A stretch of 64,000 nt of DNA, taken from the NCBI RefSeq assembly GCF_011369485.1, contig NZ_VXCA01000013.1:123682-187681 (forward strand), given 5' to 3'. Source of the DNA: Pseudomonas atagonensis (lineage in GTDB: Bacteria > Pseudomonadota > Gammaproteobacteria > Pseudomonadales > Pseudomonadaceae). This document shows positions 15,087 to 23,781 of the stretch, one piece after another; the first letter of the stretch is position 1; the number at the start of each line of letters is the position of its first letter. The notes below the pieces were generated by a model. The model worked only from the letters and a program-made list of their open reading frames with translations. It ran no database searches and was not told where the DNA came from. Both the position numbers and the translations under genes were made by a program.

Positions 15087-17786
15087 TTATTGCCAGCCGA
15101 ACTTACGGATGTAAAAACCTTTCACCGCCTGAGTCAGCGCCATGTATGCCAACAGGATCACTGGCAGAAACACGAAGTACAGCGATGGCAGCGCCTGCAA
15201 TTTGAAGTAGTGCGCCAACGGGCCCATCGGCAGGAAGATCCCCATCGCCATGATGATCCCGGTCATCACCAGCAGCGGCATGGCTGCGCGGCTTTGCAGG
15301 AACGGAATCTTCGGTGTGCGGATCATGTGCACGATCAGCGTCTGGGTCAGCAACCCGACCACGAACCAGCCGGACTGGAACAGCGTCTGGTGATCCGGGG
15401 TGTTGGCATCAAACACGTACCACATCAAGGCGAACGTGGTGATGTCAAAGATCGAACTGATCGGCCCGAAAAACAGCATGAAACGACCGACATCACCCGG
15501 CTGCCAGCGTTGCGGTTTCTTGAGCATTTCCTCGTCGACGTTATCGAACGGAATAGCAATCTGCGAAATGTCGTAGAGCAGGTTCTGCACCAGCAGGTGC
15601 ATCGGCAGCATCGGCAGGAACGGAATGAACGCACTGGCGACCAGCACCGAGAAGACGTTGCCGAAGTTGGAGCTGGCAGTCATCTTGATGTACTTGAGCA
15701 TGTTGGCGAAGGTGCGGCGCCCTTCGAGTACGCCCTCCTCCAGCACCATCAGGCTCTTTTCCAGGAGGATGATGTCGGCCGCTTCCTTGGCAATGTCCAC
15801 CGCGCTGTCCACGGAAATACCGATGTCGGCCGTACGCAGCGCCGGCGCATCGTTGATGCCGTCGCCCATGAAGCCAACGACGTGACCGTTGCCCTTGAGG
15901 ATGCGCACGATGCGCTCCTTGTGCGACGGCGTCAGTTTGGCGAAGACGTTGGTTTTCTCCACGGCCACGGCCAGTTCGGCATCGCTCATGCGCTCGACAT
16001 CATTGCCCAGCAACAACCCCTGTTGCGCCAGGCCGACTTCGCGGCAGATCTTCGCGGTCACCAGCTCGTTGTCGCCGGTCAGCACTTTCACCGCCACGCC
16101 ATGCTCGGCCAGAGCCTTGAGCGCCGGTGCGGTGCTTTCTTTCGGTGGATCGAGGAACGCCACATAACCGATCAGCGTCAGCTCCTGTTCATCGGCCAGG
16201 CTGTAGGTGTCACGGCCCTCAGGCATCGAGCGGGCGGCCACGGCCACCACGCGCAAGCCTTCAGCGTTGAATGCTGCGGTGACCTGACGAATCCGGGTCA
16301 GCAATTCATCGCTCAAGGCTTCATCGACCTCGCCGTGACGCACGCGGCTGCACACCGCCAGCACTTCTTCCACCGCACCTTTGCAAATCAGCTGGTGCGG
16401 CTGACCGCGCCCTTCGACCACGACGGACATGCGCCGGCGATTGAAATCGAACGGGATCTCATCGACTTTGCGAAACGCCGTGCCGACTTTCAGTTCACGG
16501 TGAATTTCCACGTGTTCCAGCACCGCCACGTCGAGCAGGTTTTTCAGGCCGGTCTGGTAGTAGCTGTTCAGATAGGCCATTTCCAGCACGTCATCGGAGT
16601 CTTCGCCCCAGACATCGACGTTGCGCGCCAAAAAGATTTTGTCCTGAGTCAGGGTGCCGGTCTTGTCGGTGCACAGCACGTCCATGGCACCGAAGTTCTG
16701 GATCGCATCGAGGCGTTTGACGATGACTTTTTTGCGCGACAGAAACACCGCGCCTTTGGCCAGGGTCGAGGTGACGATCATCGGCAGCATTTCCGGGGTC
16801 AGGCCCACGGCAATCGACAGTGCGAACAGCAGCGCTTCGGTCCAGTCGCCCTTGGTGAAACCGTTGATGAACAGCACCAGCGGCGCCATCACGAACATGA
16901 AGCGGATCAACAGCCAGCTGACTTTGTTGACGCCTTGCTGGAACGACGTGACCGCGCGATCAGTCGCGCCGACACGCTGGGCCAGCGCACCGAAATATGT
17001 GCTGTTGCCGGTGGTGAGAATCACCGCCACCGCCGTGCCGGACACGACGTTGGTGCCCATAAACAGGATGTTGTCCAGCTCCAGTGGATTGCGCGTGTCG
17101 CGATCAGCCTGACGCGGAAACTTTTCCACCGGCATCGATTCGCCGGTCATCGCGGCCTGACTGACGAACAGATCCTTGGCGCTGAGCACTCGGCAATCGG
17201 CAGGGATCATGTCGCCGGCCGAGAGCACAATGAGGTCGCCGGGCACCAGTTGCTTGATCGGCAACTCGCTGCGCGGTGCGTCCCGGCGAATCACCGTGGC
17301 GGTATTGCTGACCATGGCTTTCAGTGCATCGGCGGCTTGGTTGGATTTGCTTTCCTGCCAGAAGCGCAGCAATGTCGACAGCACGACCATGGAGAAAATC
17401 ACCACAGCGGCCTTGAGATCTTCGGTCAGCCACGAGATGACCGCCAGCAAGGTCAGCAACAGGTTGAACGGGTTTTTGTAGCAGTGCCACAGGTGGGTCC
17501 ACCACGGCAGCGGCTGCTCGTGTTCGACTTCATTGAGGCCGTGTTGCGCACGCAGCGCATCGACTTCGAAATCGGTGAGGCCTTCGGAGTGAGTGCCGAG
17601 TTGTGACAACAGGACGCCGCTGTCGCAATGCGCGGCATCGACCAGGGTGTTGGCCAGTGTGGGCGGCACTTCACGGCTGACCGTGGTGTCGTTGATCGAT
17701 TCCAGCAGCGCCAGGCGACGGAAATGCCGGGCGATGTGGCGAGTGCGCAGGAAGCCTGCGAAAAATTCCTTGAGCGTAAGTTTCAT
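15087..17786 (-). CDS. mgtA: Magnesium-translocating P-type ATPase
   Basis: This 899-residue P3B-type ATPase imports Mg2+ at the inner membrane. Visible motifs are the actuator TGES in AAMTGESMPVEKF, the phosphorylation site CTDKTGTLTQDK, the nucleotide-domain KGAVEEV, and the hinge MGDGINDAPALR. Ten membrane helices are expected; the C-terminal group is visible, for example HYFKLQALPSLYFVFLPVIL. The N-terminal extension of about 45 residues is usual for MgtA/MgtB. The start MKLTLKEFF is chosen since the upstream Arg-rich frame does not fit the family. The gene leads the mgtA-mgtC unit. Confidence 0.95.
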   Translation of the reverse strand: MKLTLKEFFAGFLRTRHIARHFRRLALLESINDTTVSREVPPTLANTLVDAAHCDSGVLLSQLGTHSEGLTDFEVDALRAQHGLNEVEHEQPLPWWTHLWHCYKNPFNLLLTLLAVISWLTEDLKAAVVIFSMVVLSTLLRFWQESKSNQAADALKAMVSNTATVIRRDAPRSELPIKQLVPGDLIVLSAGDMIPADCRVLSAKDLFVSQAAMTGESMPVEKFPRQADRDTRNPLELDNILFMGTNVVSGTAVAVILTTGNSTYFGALAQRVGATDRAVTSFQQGVNKVSWLLIRFMFVMAPLVLFINGFTKGDWTEALLFALSIAVGLTPEMLPMIVTSTLAKGAVFLSRKKVIVKRLDAIQNFGAMDVLCTDKTGTLTQDKIFLARNVDVWGEDSDDVLEMAYLNSYYQTGLKNLLDVAVLEHVEIHRELKVGTAFRKVDEIPFDFNRRRMSVVVEGRGQPHQLICKGAVEEVLAVCSRVRHGEVDEALSDELLTRIRQVTAAFNAEGLRVVAVAARSMPEGRDTYSLADEQELTLIGYVAFLDPPKESTAPALKALAEHGVAVKVLTGDNELVTAKICREVGLAQQGLLLGNDVERMSDAELAVAVEKTNVFAKLTPSHKERIVRILKGNGHVVGFMGDGINDAPALRTADIGISVDSAVDIAKEAADIILLEKSLMVLEEGVLEGRRTFANMLKYIKMTASSNFGNVFSVLVASAFIPFLPMLPMHLLVQNLLYDISQIAIPFDNVDEEMLKKPQRWQPGDVGRFMLFFGPISSIFDITTFALMWYVFDANTPDHQTLFQSGWFVVGLLTQTLIVHMIRTPKIPFLQSRAAMPLLVMTGIIMAMGIFLPMGPLAHYFKLQALPSLYFVFLPVILLAYMALTQAVKGFYIRKFGWQ

Positions 17787-18259
17787 GGCTGTTGCCCCTA
17801 TGGTCAGCCGGGAAACCGTCGAGCAGGTACGGCCGCGCCTCGTCCGCCGGAAAAACCGGCACGGCAAGGTCTGGCGCGCCGGTCAGAAAAGACAAGCGTG
17901 TCGATAGGGCTGCGATCACGACGATGACGTCGAAACCACGCTCTTTCAGTGTCGATGAGAAGGACGTCGGGACATGACCACGGACGGGCCATGCACGGGA
18001 TGCCGCTGCTCGCTTTTACGGCGAGACAACGGCAGAGAGAAACTGCGCGTTATCTTGCCGAGAATCTGCCGGTTACCGAGACCGGCCGACAACTGTCACT
18101 CGAACAAGTACCCACTGTGGGTCTCCGCAATTGATGAAAACGCGCGAAGCTTACGCCCCGATGTCTGGAGAGTAAACCCGCTAAAGGAAGTGTGTCGGGG
18201 AATTGCAGGAGGCTTCAGGATTGGTTCAGGTTTCAAAACCTGCAGTGTTCGCAAGACCC
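17787..18259 (-). other. Long mgtA leader region, no confident gene
   Basis: About 470 bases separate mgtA from the REPIN behind pvdA. Mg2+ transporter mRNAs in enterobacteria carry long regulatory leaders, so a leader is plausible here. Visible structure on the mgtA strand includes a GCCGG/CCGGC hairpin with a T5 loop near 17843-17861 and a GCCGG...CCGGC hairpin near 18070-18088. Short frames exist, including one of 62 codons at 17804-17992, but none has convincing coding features. No known riboswitch was recognised. Confidence 0.35.
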
Positions 18260-18337
18260 TCTTCGCGAGCAAGCCCGCTCCCACATTAGTCGTGCATACA
18301 CAGATCCAACGTGGGAGCGGGCTTGCTCGCGAAGGCG
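18260..18337. repeat. REPIN downstream of pvdA
   Basis: The arms CTTCGCGAGCAAGCCCGCTC (18261-18280) and GAGCGGGCTTGCTCGCGAAG (18314-18333) are exact reverse complements. They share the core of the element at 14971-15067. It lies 20 bases beyond the pvdA stop and may protect the 3' end of that transcript. Confidence 0.88.
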
Positions 18338-18357
18338 GTTTGACTGGCGCCGCAAAT

Positions 18358-19692
18358 TTAGCTGGCAGTCGCCAACAACAGATCCGCCATCGAACGATGC
18401 CCACGATTCTTGCCGTGCTCATACAGCGAGCCGGCAATCTCGTCCGCACGAATCGGCAGCACCGACAGTAGCGTATCGCTCAGACCGTGGCTGGCCTGGC
18501 AGAAGCCCTGCATGTAGATGCCGGCCTTGCAGCGCTCGTCAGTGATCAGTTTGTAGTTACGATCCACTTCGAAATCGCCCAGGTATTCTTCCAGCGGCGC
18601 CAGCAGTTTGCGGTGCATCTGGCGCTCGTAACCGGTGGCCAGTACCACGGCGTCGTAAAGACGCACGGTGACTTCGCCGGTGGCGTTGTTGCGCACGGCC
18701 AGTTCGATACCGTTTTCGGTCGCGGTGGCTTTCTCGACAGTGGTCAGGGTGCGGAAGGCATGACGGGCAATCCCGGAAACCTTCTGGCGATAGAAGATGC
18801 CGTAGATGCGTTCGATCAGATCGATGTCGACCACCGAGTAGTTGGTGTTGTGGTACTCGTTGACCAAACGCTCGCGCTCGGCACTGTTCTGCTGGAACAC
18901 AAGGTCAGTGAACTCCGGCGAGAACACTTCGTTGACGAACGGGCTGTCATCCGCAGGCTTGAGTGCCGAACCACGCAGGATCATGTCGACCTGCACCGAC
19001 GGGAACGAATCGTTCAGATCGATAAAGGCTTCCGCCGCACTCTGCCCACCGCCGATGATCGCAATGCTCATCGGCTGATTGTTCACGCACGGCTGTTTGG
19101 CCATTTGCGACAGATATTGCGAATGGTGGAACACGCGGGTATCGCCCTTCAGCGCCTTGAACGCCTCCGGAATACGCGGAGTGCCGCCGGCGCTGACCAC
19201 CACCGAACGGGTGGTGCGTACGTGTTGTTGGCCCTGGGTGTCACGGGAGATCACGCGCAATGCTTCAACCTGATGGTTGTGCAGCACCGGTTCGATGGTG
19301 AGCACTTCTTCACCGTAACGGCTCTGCTCGGTGAACTGTCCGGCGACCCAGCGCAGGTAGTCGTTGTACTCCATGCGGCACGGGTAGAAGGTGCCCAGGT
19401 TGATGAAATCAACCAGACGACCGTGGTACTTCAAGTAGTTGACGAACGAGTACGGGCTGGTCGGGTTGCGCAGGGTCACCAGATCCTTGAGGAAGGAAAT
19501 CTGCAACTCGCTCTGGGTCGACAGGGTGTTGCCGTGCCAGCTGTAGTTGGGTTGTTTGTCGAGGAACAGCACATCCAGTTCACCCTGGATCGGGCCGCGC
19601 TCTTGCAGAGCGATGGCCAGCGCCAGGTTCGACGGGCCGAAACCGACGCCGATCAGGTCGTGAACGATGGGCGATGCAATTGCCTGTGTCAT
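18358..19692 (-). CDS. pvdA: L-ornithine N5-monooxygenase of pyoverdine synthesis
   Basis: This 444-residue flavoenzyme makes N5-hydroxyornithine, the precursor of the hydroxamate groups of pyoverdine, in the cytoplasm. The FAD site GVGFGPSNLALAIAL (residues 16-30) is at the N-terminus. The NADPH site AIIGGGQSAAEAF is in the middle, and the family DAVVLATGYER segment lies near the C-terminus. The NTNYSVVD stretch and overall length match PvdA. A PvdS-type iron-starvation box lies 99 bases upstream, between it and fpvI, so it can be transcribed separately. The start has GAGGACACTGGAA just before the ATG. Confidence 0.97.
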   Translation of the reverse strand: MTQAIASPIVHDLIGVGFGPSNLALAIALQERGPIQGELDVLFLDKQPNYSWHGNTLSTQSELQISFLKDLVTLRNPTSPYSFVNYLKYHGRLVDFINLGTFYPCRMEYNDYLRWVAGQFTEQSRYGEEVLTIEPVLHNHQVEALRVISRDTQGQQHVRTTRSVVVSAGGTPRIPEAFKALKGDTRVFHHSQYLSQMAKQPCVNNQPMSIAIIGGGQSAAEAFIDLNDSFPSVQVDMILRGSALKPADDSPFVNEVFSPEFTDLVFQQNSAERERLVNEYHNTNYSVVDIDLIERIYGIFYRQKVSGIARHAFRTLTTVEKATATENGIELAVRNNATGEVTVRLYDAVVLATGYERQMHRKLLAPLEEYLGDFEVDRNYKLITDERCKAGIYMQGFCQASHGLSDTLLSVLPIRADEIAGSLYEHGKNRGHRSMADLLLATAS

Positions 19693-19790
19693 TTCCAGTG
19701 TCCTCTGGATGAACCCGTCAACAGCGGGAATAAAGCCTGGGTGACCTGACCGGCCCGGGAGCAGGACAGCAGATCGTCTGTTGAGTAGGA

Positions 19791-19814
19791 ACGAGGACGG
19801 TGAAAAAAAATTTA
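19791..19814 (-). promoter_or_regulatory. Iron-starvation box for pvdA (PvdS promoter)
   Basis: On the minus strand, TAAAT (19814-19810) is followed by exactly 16 bases and CGT (19793-19791), the consensus read by PvdS sigma factors. It lies between the fpvI stop and pvdA. Confidence 0.85.
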
Positions 19815-19825
19815 ACGAGGAAGGA

Positions 19826-20308
19826 TCAATGGGCGTCCCATTGTTTGATCCGCACCCGGCAATGCTTCATGGCATTGACGATGTGCTTTTCGACCAGCGC
19901 CTTGGAAATGCCAAGGGTCTCGGCGATTTCGTTGTGCGACAGGCCTTCGATCTTGCGCAGCAAAAAGCTTTCACGGCATACCGGTGACAACTCTGCCAAG
20001 GCGCGCTGGAGCATTTCCAGACGTTGGCCATGATCGAGAGTGCCTTGTGGCGACGGCGAGAAATAGCGCTCTTCATTGTCGAGCACATCGAGCGGTTCGA
20101 CCTGGCGCAAGGCGTTGCGTCGATGATCATCGATGACCAGGTTCAATGCCGTGCGATAAAGAAAGGCCCGGGGTTGCTCGATCGGCGTGTCACTGGAACG
20201 CTCCAGCACCCGTAAATAGGCGTCATGCACCACATCCTCGGCAACCTGGCGGTTGCCCAGCTTGGCGTTGAGGAAACACACCAGCTCGCGATAGTAGTTT
20301 TCCAACAT
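19826..20308 (-). CDS. fpvI: ECF sigma factor FpvI
   Basis: This 160-residue ECF sigma factor has region 2 with AEDVVHDAYLRVLE and region 4 with LSHNEIAETLGISKALVEKH. The length and location next to pvdA fit FpvI (about 159 residues in P. aeruginosa), which drives fpvA after ferripyoverdine binding. PvdS is longer and its N-terminus differs. MLENYYREL with GGGAG directly upstream is preferred over the longer frame. The anti-sigma factor gene fpvR, usually the neighbour, is absent here. A Fur-like site lies upstream. Confidence 0.9.
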   Translation of the reverse strand: MLENYYRELVCFLNAKLGNRQVAEDVVHDAYLRVLERSSDTPIEQPRAFLYRTALNLVIDDHRRNALRQVEPLDVLDNEERYFSPSPQGTLDHGQRLEMLQRALAELSPVCRESFLLRKIEGLSHNEIAETLGISKALVEKHIVNAMKHCRVRIKQWDAH

Positions 20309-20404
20309 GACTCCCGGCCGCAGCGAGGCGGTTTCGATCCTTGAGCCAGATCCGCCACGGTCAAAACGACAATGGCACGATGGTGGCAATTTCAGGTGCG
20401 TAAT

Positions 20405-20425
20405 TTATAGTAATTCTCATATAGA
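20405..20425 (-). promoter_or_regulatory. Possible Fur box upstream of fpvI
   Basis: The AT-rich TATAGTAATTCTCATATAG has, on the minus strand, TATGAGAATTACTATA, a partial match to the GATAAT-type Fur site. It sits about 100 bases before fpvI, where Fur control is known in P. aeruginosa. Confidence 0.4.
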
Positions 20426-20495
20426 TTTAAAGCGCTGTTTCGATTTGCCCGACAAATTGTTAACGCCTATACCTGTTACGGCATTTTTCAGCGCT

Positions 20496-20519
20496 TAAAT
20501 TACCCGCCTCCTGCCTCGT
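20496..20519 (+). promoter_or_regulatory. Iron-starvation box for pvdRT-opmQ
   Basis: TAAAT (20496-20500), 16 bases, then CGT (20517-20519): a full PvdS consensus match 108 bases before pvdR, on the plus strand. Confidence 0.85.
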
Positions 20520-20627
20520 TTAAAGGACAGCTCCCCGTGTCTGTCGCCTCCTGCGTCAGCGTTCGGCTGTGCCCCGCGTGCGGTGCCCACTGAATGACGG
20601 GTCGATTCCCACTGGCCGGAACCCTGC

Positions 20628-21800
20628 ATGAAACGTCCCCGCCCCGCCCGACGCGCCCTGCTCGCAGCCCTTTGTCTGATCCCTGTTGTCGCCGTAGCCG
20701 CCTGGCAGATTCTGCCGCCCGGCCGCGACAAGTTCGCCACCGTGCAAGTCAGTCGCGGTGACATTGAGAGCAGCGTCACCGCCCTCGGCACCCTGCAGCC
20801 ACGGCGTTACGTCGATGTCGGCGCGCAGGCGTCGGGGCAGATTCGCAAGATTCATGTCGAGGTTGGCGACGTGGTCAAACAGGGCCAATTGCTGGTGGAA
20901 ATCGATCCCTCCACGCAAAAAGCCAAGCTCGACGCCAGTCAGTTCTCCATCGAAAACCTCAAGGCGCAACTGCAGGAACAACAGGCCCAGCACGAGCTCG
21001 CCAAACAGAAATACCAGCGCCAGCAGAACCTCGCCGCTGGCGGCGCCACCCGTGAAGAAGACGTGCAGACCGCGCGCGCCGAACTCAAGGCGACGCAAGC
21101 GCGCATCGACATGTTCCGTGCCCAGATCCGTCAGGCCGAAGCCAGCCTGCGCAGCGATCAGGCCGAGCTTGGTTACACCCGAATCTATGCGCCGATGGAA
21201 GGCACCGTGGTCGCTCTTGACGCTCGTGAAGGCCAGACCCTCAACGCTCAACAGCAAACGCCATTGATCCTGCGAATCGCCAAGCTTTCGCCGATGACGG
21301 TGTGGGCCGAGGTTTCCGAAGCCGATATCGGCCATGTCAAACCGGGCATGACCGCTTACTTCACCACGCTCAGCGGCGGCAACCGGCGCTGGAGCAGCAC
21401 CGTGCGGCAGATCCTGCCAGTGCCGCCCAAACCTCTGGATCAAACCAGCCAGGGCGGCGGCAGTCCGGCCAGTTCGAGCAAAAGCGGCAGCGCGCGAGTG
21501 GTGCTGTACACCGTGCTGCTGGACGTCGATAACGCCGACAACGCCCTGATGGCGGAAATGACCACTCAAGTATTCTTTGTCGCCCATCAAGCGAAGAACG
21601 TCCTGACCGCACCGGTCGCCGCCCTGCAAGGCAGCGCCGTGGCCAATCGACAAACCGCGCAAGTGGTTGCCGCCAATGGCCAGATCCAGTCGCGCGAGGT
21701 GCAGACCGGCATCAGCGACCGTTTGAAGGTGCAGATTCTGGATGGCCTCAACGAAGGCGATCATTTGCTGGTCGGCCCGGCCGACGGCAGCGGAGGCTGA
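20628..21800 (+). CDS. pvdR: Periplasmic adaptor subunit of the PvdRT-OpmQ pump
   Basis: This 390-residue MacA-like membrane fusion protein has an N-terminal anchor (ARRALLAALCLIPVVAVAAW). The lipoyl half-motifs GTLQPRRYVDVGAQASGQIR and YAPMEGTVVALDAREGQTL are separated by a long coiled coil (about residues 100-180, rich in Gln, Ala and Lys). It bridges PvdT in the inner membrane and OpmQ in the outer membrane, and the pump returns recycled pyoverdine to the medium. The stop abuts the pvdT start, and the three genes follow one iron-starvation box. Confidence 0.94.
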   Translation: MKRPRPARRALLAALCLIPVVAVAAWQILPPGRDKFATVQVSRGDIESSVTALGTLQPRRYVDVGAQASGQIRKIHVEVGDVVKQGQLLVEIDPSTQKAKLDASQFSIENLKAQLQEQQAQHELAKQKYQRQQNLAAGGATREEDVQTARAELKATQARIDMFRAQIRQAEASLRSDQAELGYTRIYAPMEGTVVALDAREGQTLNAQQQTPLILRIAKLSPMTVWAEVSEADIGHVKPGMTAYFTTLSGGNRRWSSTVRQILPVPPKPLDQTSQGGGSPASSSKSGSARVVLYTVLLDVDNADNALMAEMTTQVFFVAHQAKNVLTAPVAALQGSAVANRQTAQVVAANGQIQSREVQTGISDRLKVQILDGLNEGDHLLVGPADGSGG

Positions 21801-23774
21801 ATGCAAACGCCTCTGATCGACCTGCAGGACATCCGCAAATCCTACGGCGGCGGCGACGCCCCGCAAGTCCATGTGCTGCGCGGGATCGACCTTTCGATCC
21901 ACGCCGGCGAATTCGTGGCGATTGTCGGCGCGTCCGGCTCCGGCAAATCGACGCTGATGAACATCCTAGGCTGTCTCGACCGGCCAACCTCGGGCGAATA
22001 TCGTTTCGCCGGCGAAAACGTCGCCGGCCTCGACAGCGATGAGCTGGCCTGGTTGCGCCGCGAAGCCTTCGGTTTCGTGTTTCAGGGCTATCACCTGATC
22101 CCGTCCGGCTCGGCCCAGGAAAACGTCGAGATGCCGGCCATCTACGCCGGCACCCCGGCCGCCGAGCGCCATGCGCGCGCGGCCGCCCTGCTCGATCGCC
22201 TCGGCCTCGCGTCACGCACCGGCAACCGCCCCCACCAGTTGTCCGGCGGCCAGCAGCAACGGGTGTCGATTGCTCGCGCCCTGATGAACGGCGGCCACAT
22301 CATTCTCGCTGACGAACCGACCGGCGCACTGGACAGCCACAGCGGCAAAGAAGTCATGGCGCTGCTCGATGAACTGGCGAGTCAAGGCCATGTGGTGATC
22401 CTGATCACCCACGACCGCGAAGTGGCCGCGCGAGCCAAACGCATCATCGAAATCCGCGACGGCCTGATCATCAGCGACAGCGCCCGGGACAACCCTGAGG
22501 CGCAGACCACTGCCAACCCCGGCGCTCTGCAAGCGGTCGATCTGCGCAAGCGACTGGCCGAAGGCGCCGAAGCCACCGGCGCGTGGAAAGGTGAACTGAT
22601 CGATGCCTTGCACGCCGCGTGGCGGGTGATGTGGATCAACCGTTTTCGCACCGCGCTGACCCTGCTCGGGATCATCATCGGCGTGGCGTCAGTGGTGGTG
22701 ATGCTCGCGGTCGGCGAAGGCAGCAAGCGCCAGGTCATGGCGCAAATGGGCGCGTTCGGCTCGAACATCATTTATCTGAGCGGCTCGGCACCCAATCCGC
22801 GCACGCCGCCGGGAATCGTCACGCTTGACGATGTCCACGCCCTGGCGAGCCTGCCGCAAGTGCAGCGGATCATGCCGGTGAACGGCTCCGAGGCCGGCGT
22901 GCGCTACGGCAATGCCGACCACTTGAGCTACGTCGGCGGCAACGACACCAACTTCCCGGCGATCTTCAACTGGCCAGTGGTTCAGGGCAGTTACTTTACC
23001 GAGGCCGATGAACAGAATGCCGCCGCCGTTGCAGTGATCGGGCACAAGGTACGGAGCAAACTGCTCAAGGATGTGCCCAACCCGATCGGCCAATACATTC
23101 TGATCGAGAACGTGCCGTTCCAAGTGGTCGGGGTGCTCGCGGAAAAAGGCGCCAGTTCCGGCGACTCCGACAGCGACAACCGCATCGCCGTGCCCTACTC
23201 CGCCGCCAGCGTGCGCCTGTTCGGCACACGCAATCCGGAATACGTGGCGATTGCCGCCGCCGACGCCCGCAAGGTCAAGGAAACCGAACACGCCATCGAG
23301 CAGTTGATGTTGCGCCTGCACGACGGCAAGAAGGATTTCGAACTGACCAACAACGCCGCCATGATCCAGGCCGAAGCGCGCACGCAAAACACCCTGTCGC
23401 TGATGCTCGGTTCGATTGCCGCGATCTCGCTGCTGGTCGGCGGCATCGGCGTGATGAACATCATGCTGATGACCGTGCGCGAACGCACTCGCGAGATCGG
23501 TATCCGCATGGCCACCGGCGCCCGTCAGCGCGACATCCTGCGCCAGTTCCTCACTGAGGCGGTGATGCTCTCGGTGGTCGGCGGCATTGCCGGGATCGCC
23601 CTGGCATTGATCGTCGGCGGCGTGCTGATTCTCAGCGAAGTCGCCGTGGCGTTTTCCTTGATGGCAGTGCTTGGCGCCTTTGGCTGTGCCTTGGTGACCG
23701 GTGTTGTTTTCGGCTTCATGCCGGCCCGCAAAGCTGCCCGGCTCGACCCGGTCACGGCCCTTACCAGTGAATGA
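21801..23774 (+). CDS. pvdT: MacB-type ABC transporter of the pyoverdine pump
   Basis: This 657-residue protein has an N-terminal ATPase with Walker [10 protein letters not shown], signature [10 protein letters not shown] and Walker [13 protein letters not shown] first membrane helix follows ([21 protein letters not shown], about 280-300), then a large periplasmic domain. A C-terminal FtsX-type block of three helices completes it ([20 protein letters not shown] onward). It powers pyoverdine secretion and recycling from the periplasm with PvdR and OpmQ. The ATG directly follows the pvdR stop, with GGAGG inside the pvdR end, so translation is coupled. Confidence 0.95.
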   Translation: MQTPLIDLQDIRKSYGGGDAPQVHVLRGIDLSIHAGEFVAIVGASGSGKSTLMNILGCLDRPTSGEYRFAGENVAGLDSDELAWLRREAFGFVFQGYHLIPSGSAQENVEMPAIYAGTPAAERHARAAALLDRLGLASRTGNRPHQLSGGQQQRVSIARALMNGGHIILADEPTGALDSHSGKEVMALLDELASQGHVVILITHDREVAARAKRIIEIRDGLIISDSARDNPEAQTTANPGALQAVDLRKRLAEGAEATGAWKGELIDALHAAWRVMWINRFRTALTLLGIIIGVASVVVMLAVGEGSKRQVMAQMGAFGSNIIYLSGSAPNPRTPPGIVTLDDVHALASLPQVQRIMPVNGSEAGVRYGNADHLSYVGGNDTNFPAIFNWPVVQGSYFTEADEQNAAAVAVIGHKVRSKLLKDVPNPIGQYILIENVPFQVVGVLAEKGASSGDSDSDNRIAVPYSAASVRLFGTRNPEYVAIAAADARKVKETEHAIEQLMLRLHDGKKDFELTNNAAMIQAEARTQNTLSLMLGSIAAISLLVGGIGVMNIMLMTVRERTREIGIRMATGARQRDILRQFLTEAVMLSVVGGIAGIALALIVGGVLILSEVAVAFSLMAVLGAFGCALVTGVVFGFMPARKAARLDPVTALTSE

Positions 23775-23781
23775 TCGATCT

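Noticed and set aside
15075..17606. Open frame of 843 codons opposite mgtA
   Set aside because: It is a shadow of the P-type ATPase gene with His/Gln/Asp-rich low-complexity translation and no ribosome binding site.
17804..17992. 62-codon frame upstream of mgtA as a leader peptide
   Set aside because: It is Arg-rich with no ribosome binding site seen and no Pro-rich regulatory run. Kept only as part of the leader description.
18096..18110. PhoP-like half-sites upstream of mgtA
   Set aside because: Only one poor direct-repeat match was visible on the mgtA strand, too weak to call an operator.
20556..21902. Minus-strand open frame of 448 codons opposite pvdR
   Set aside because: pvdR is certain by motif and operon context. 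The antisense translation has no recognisable domains.
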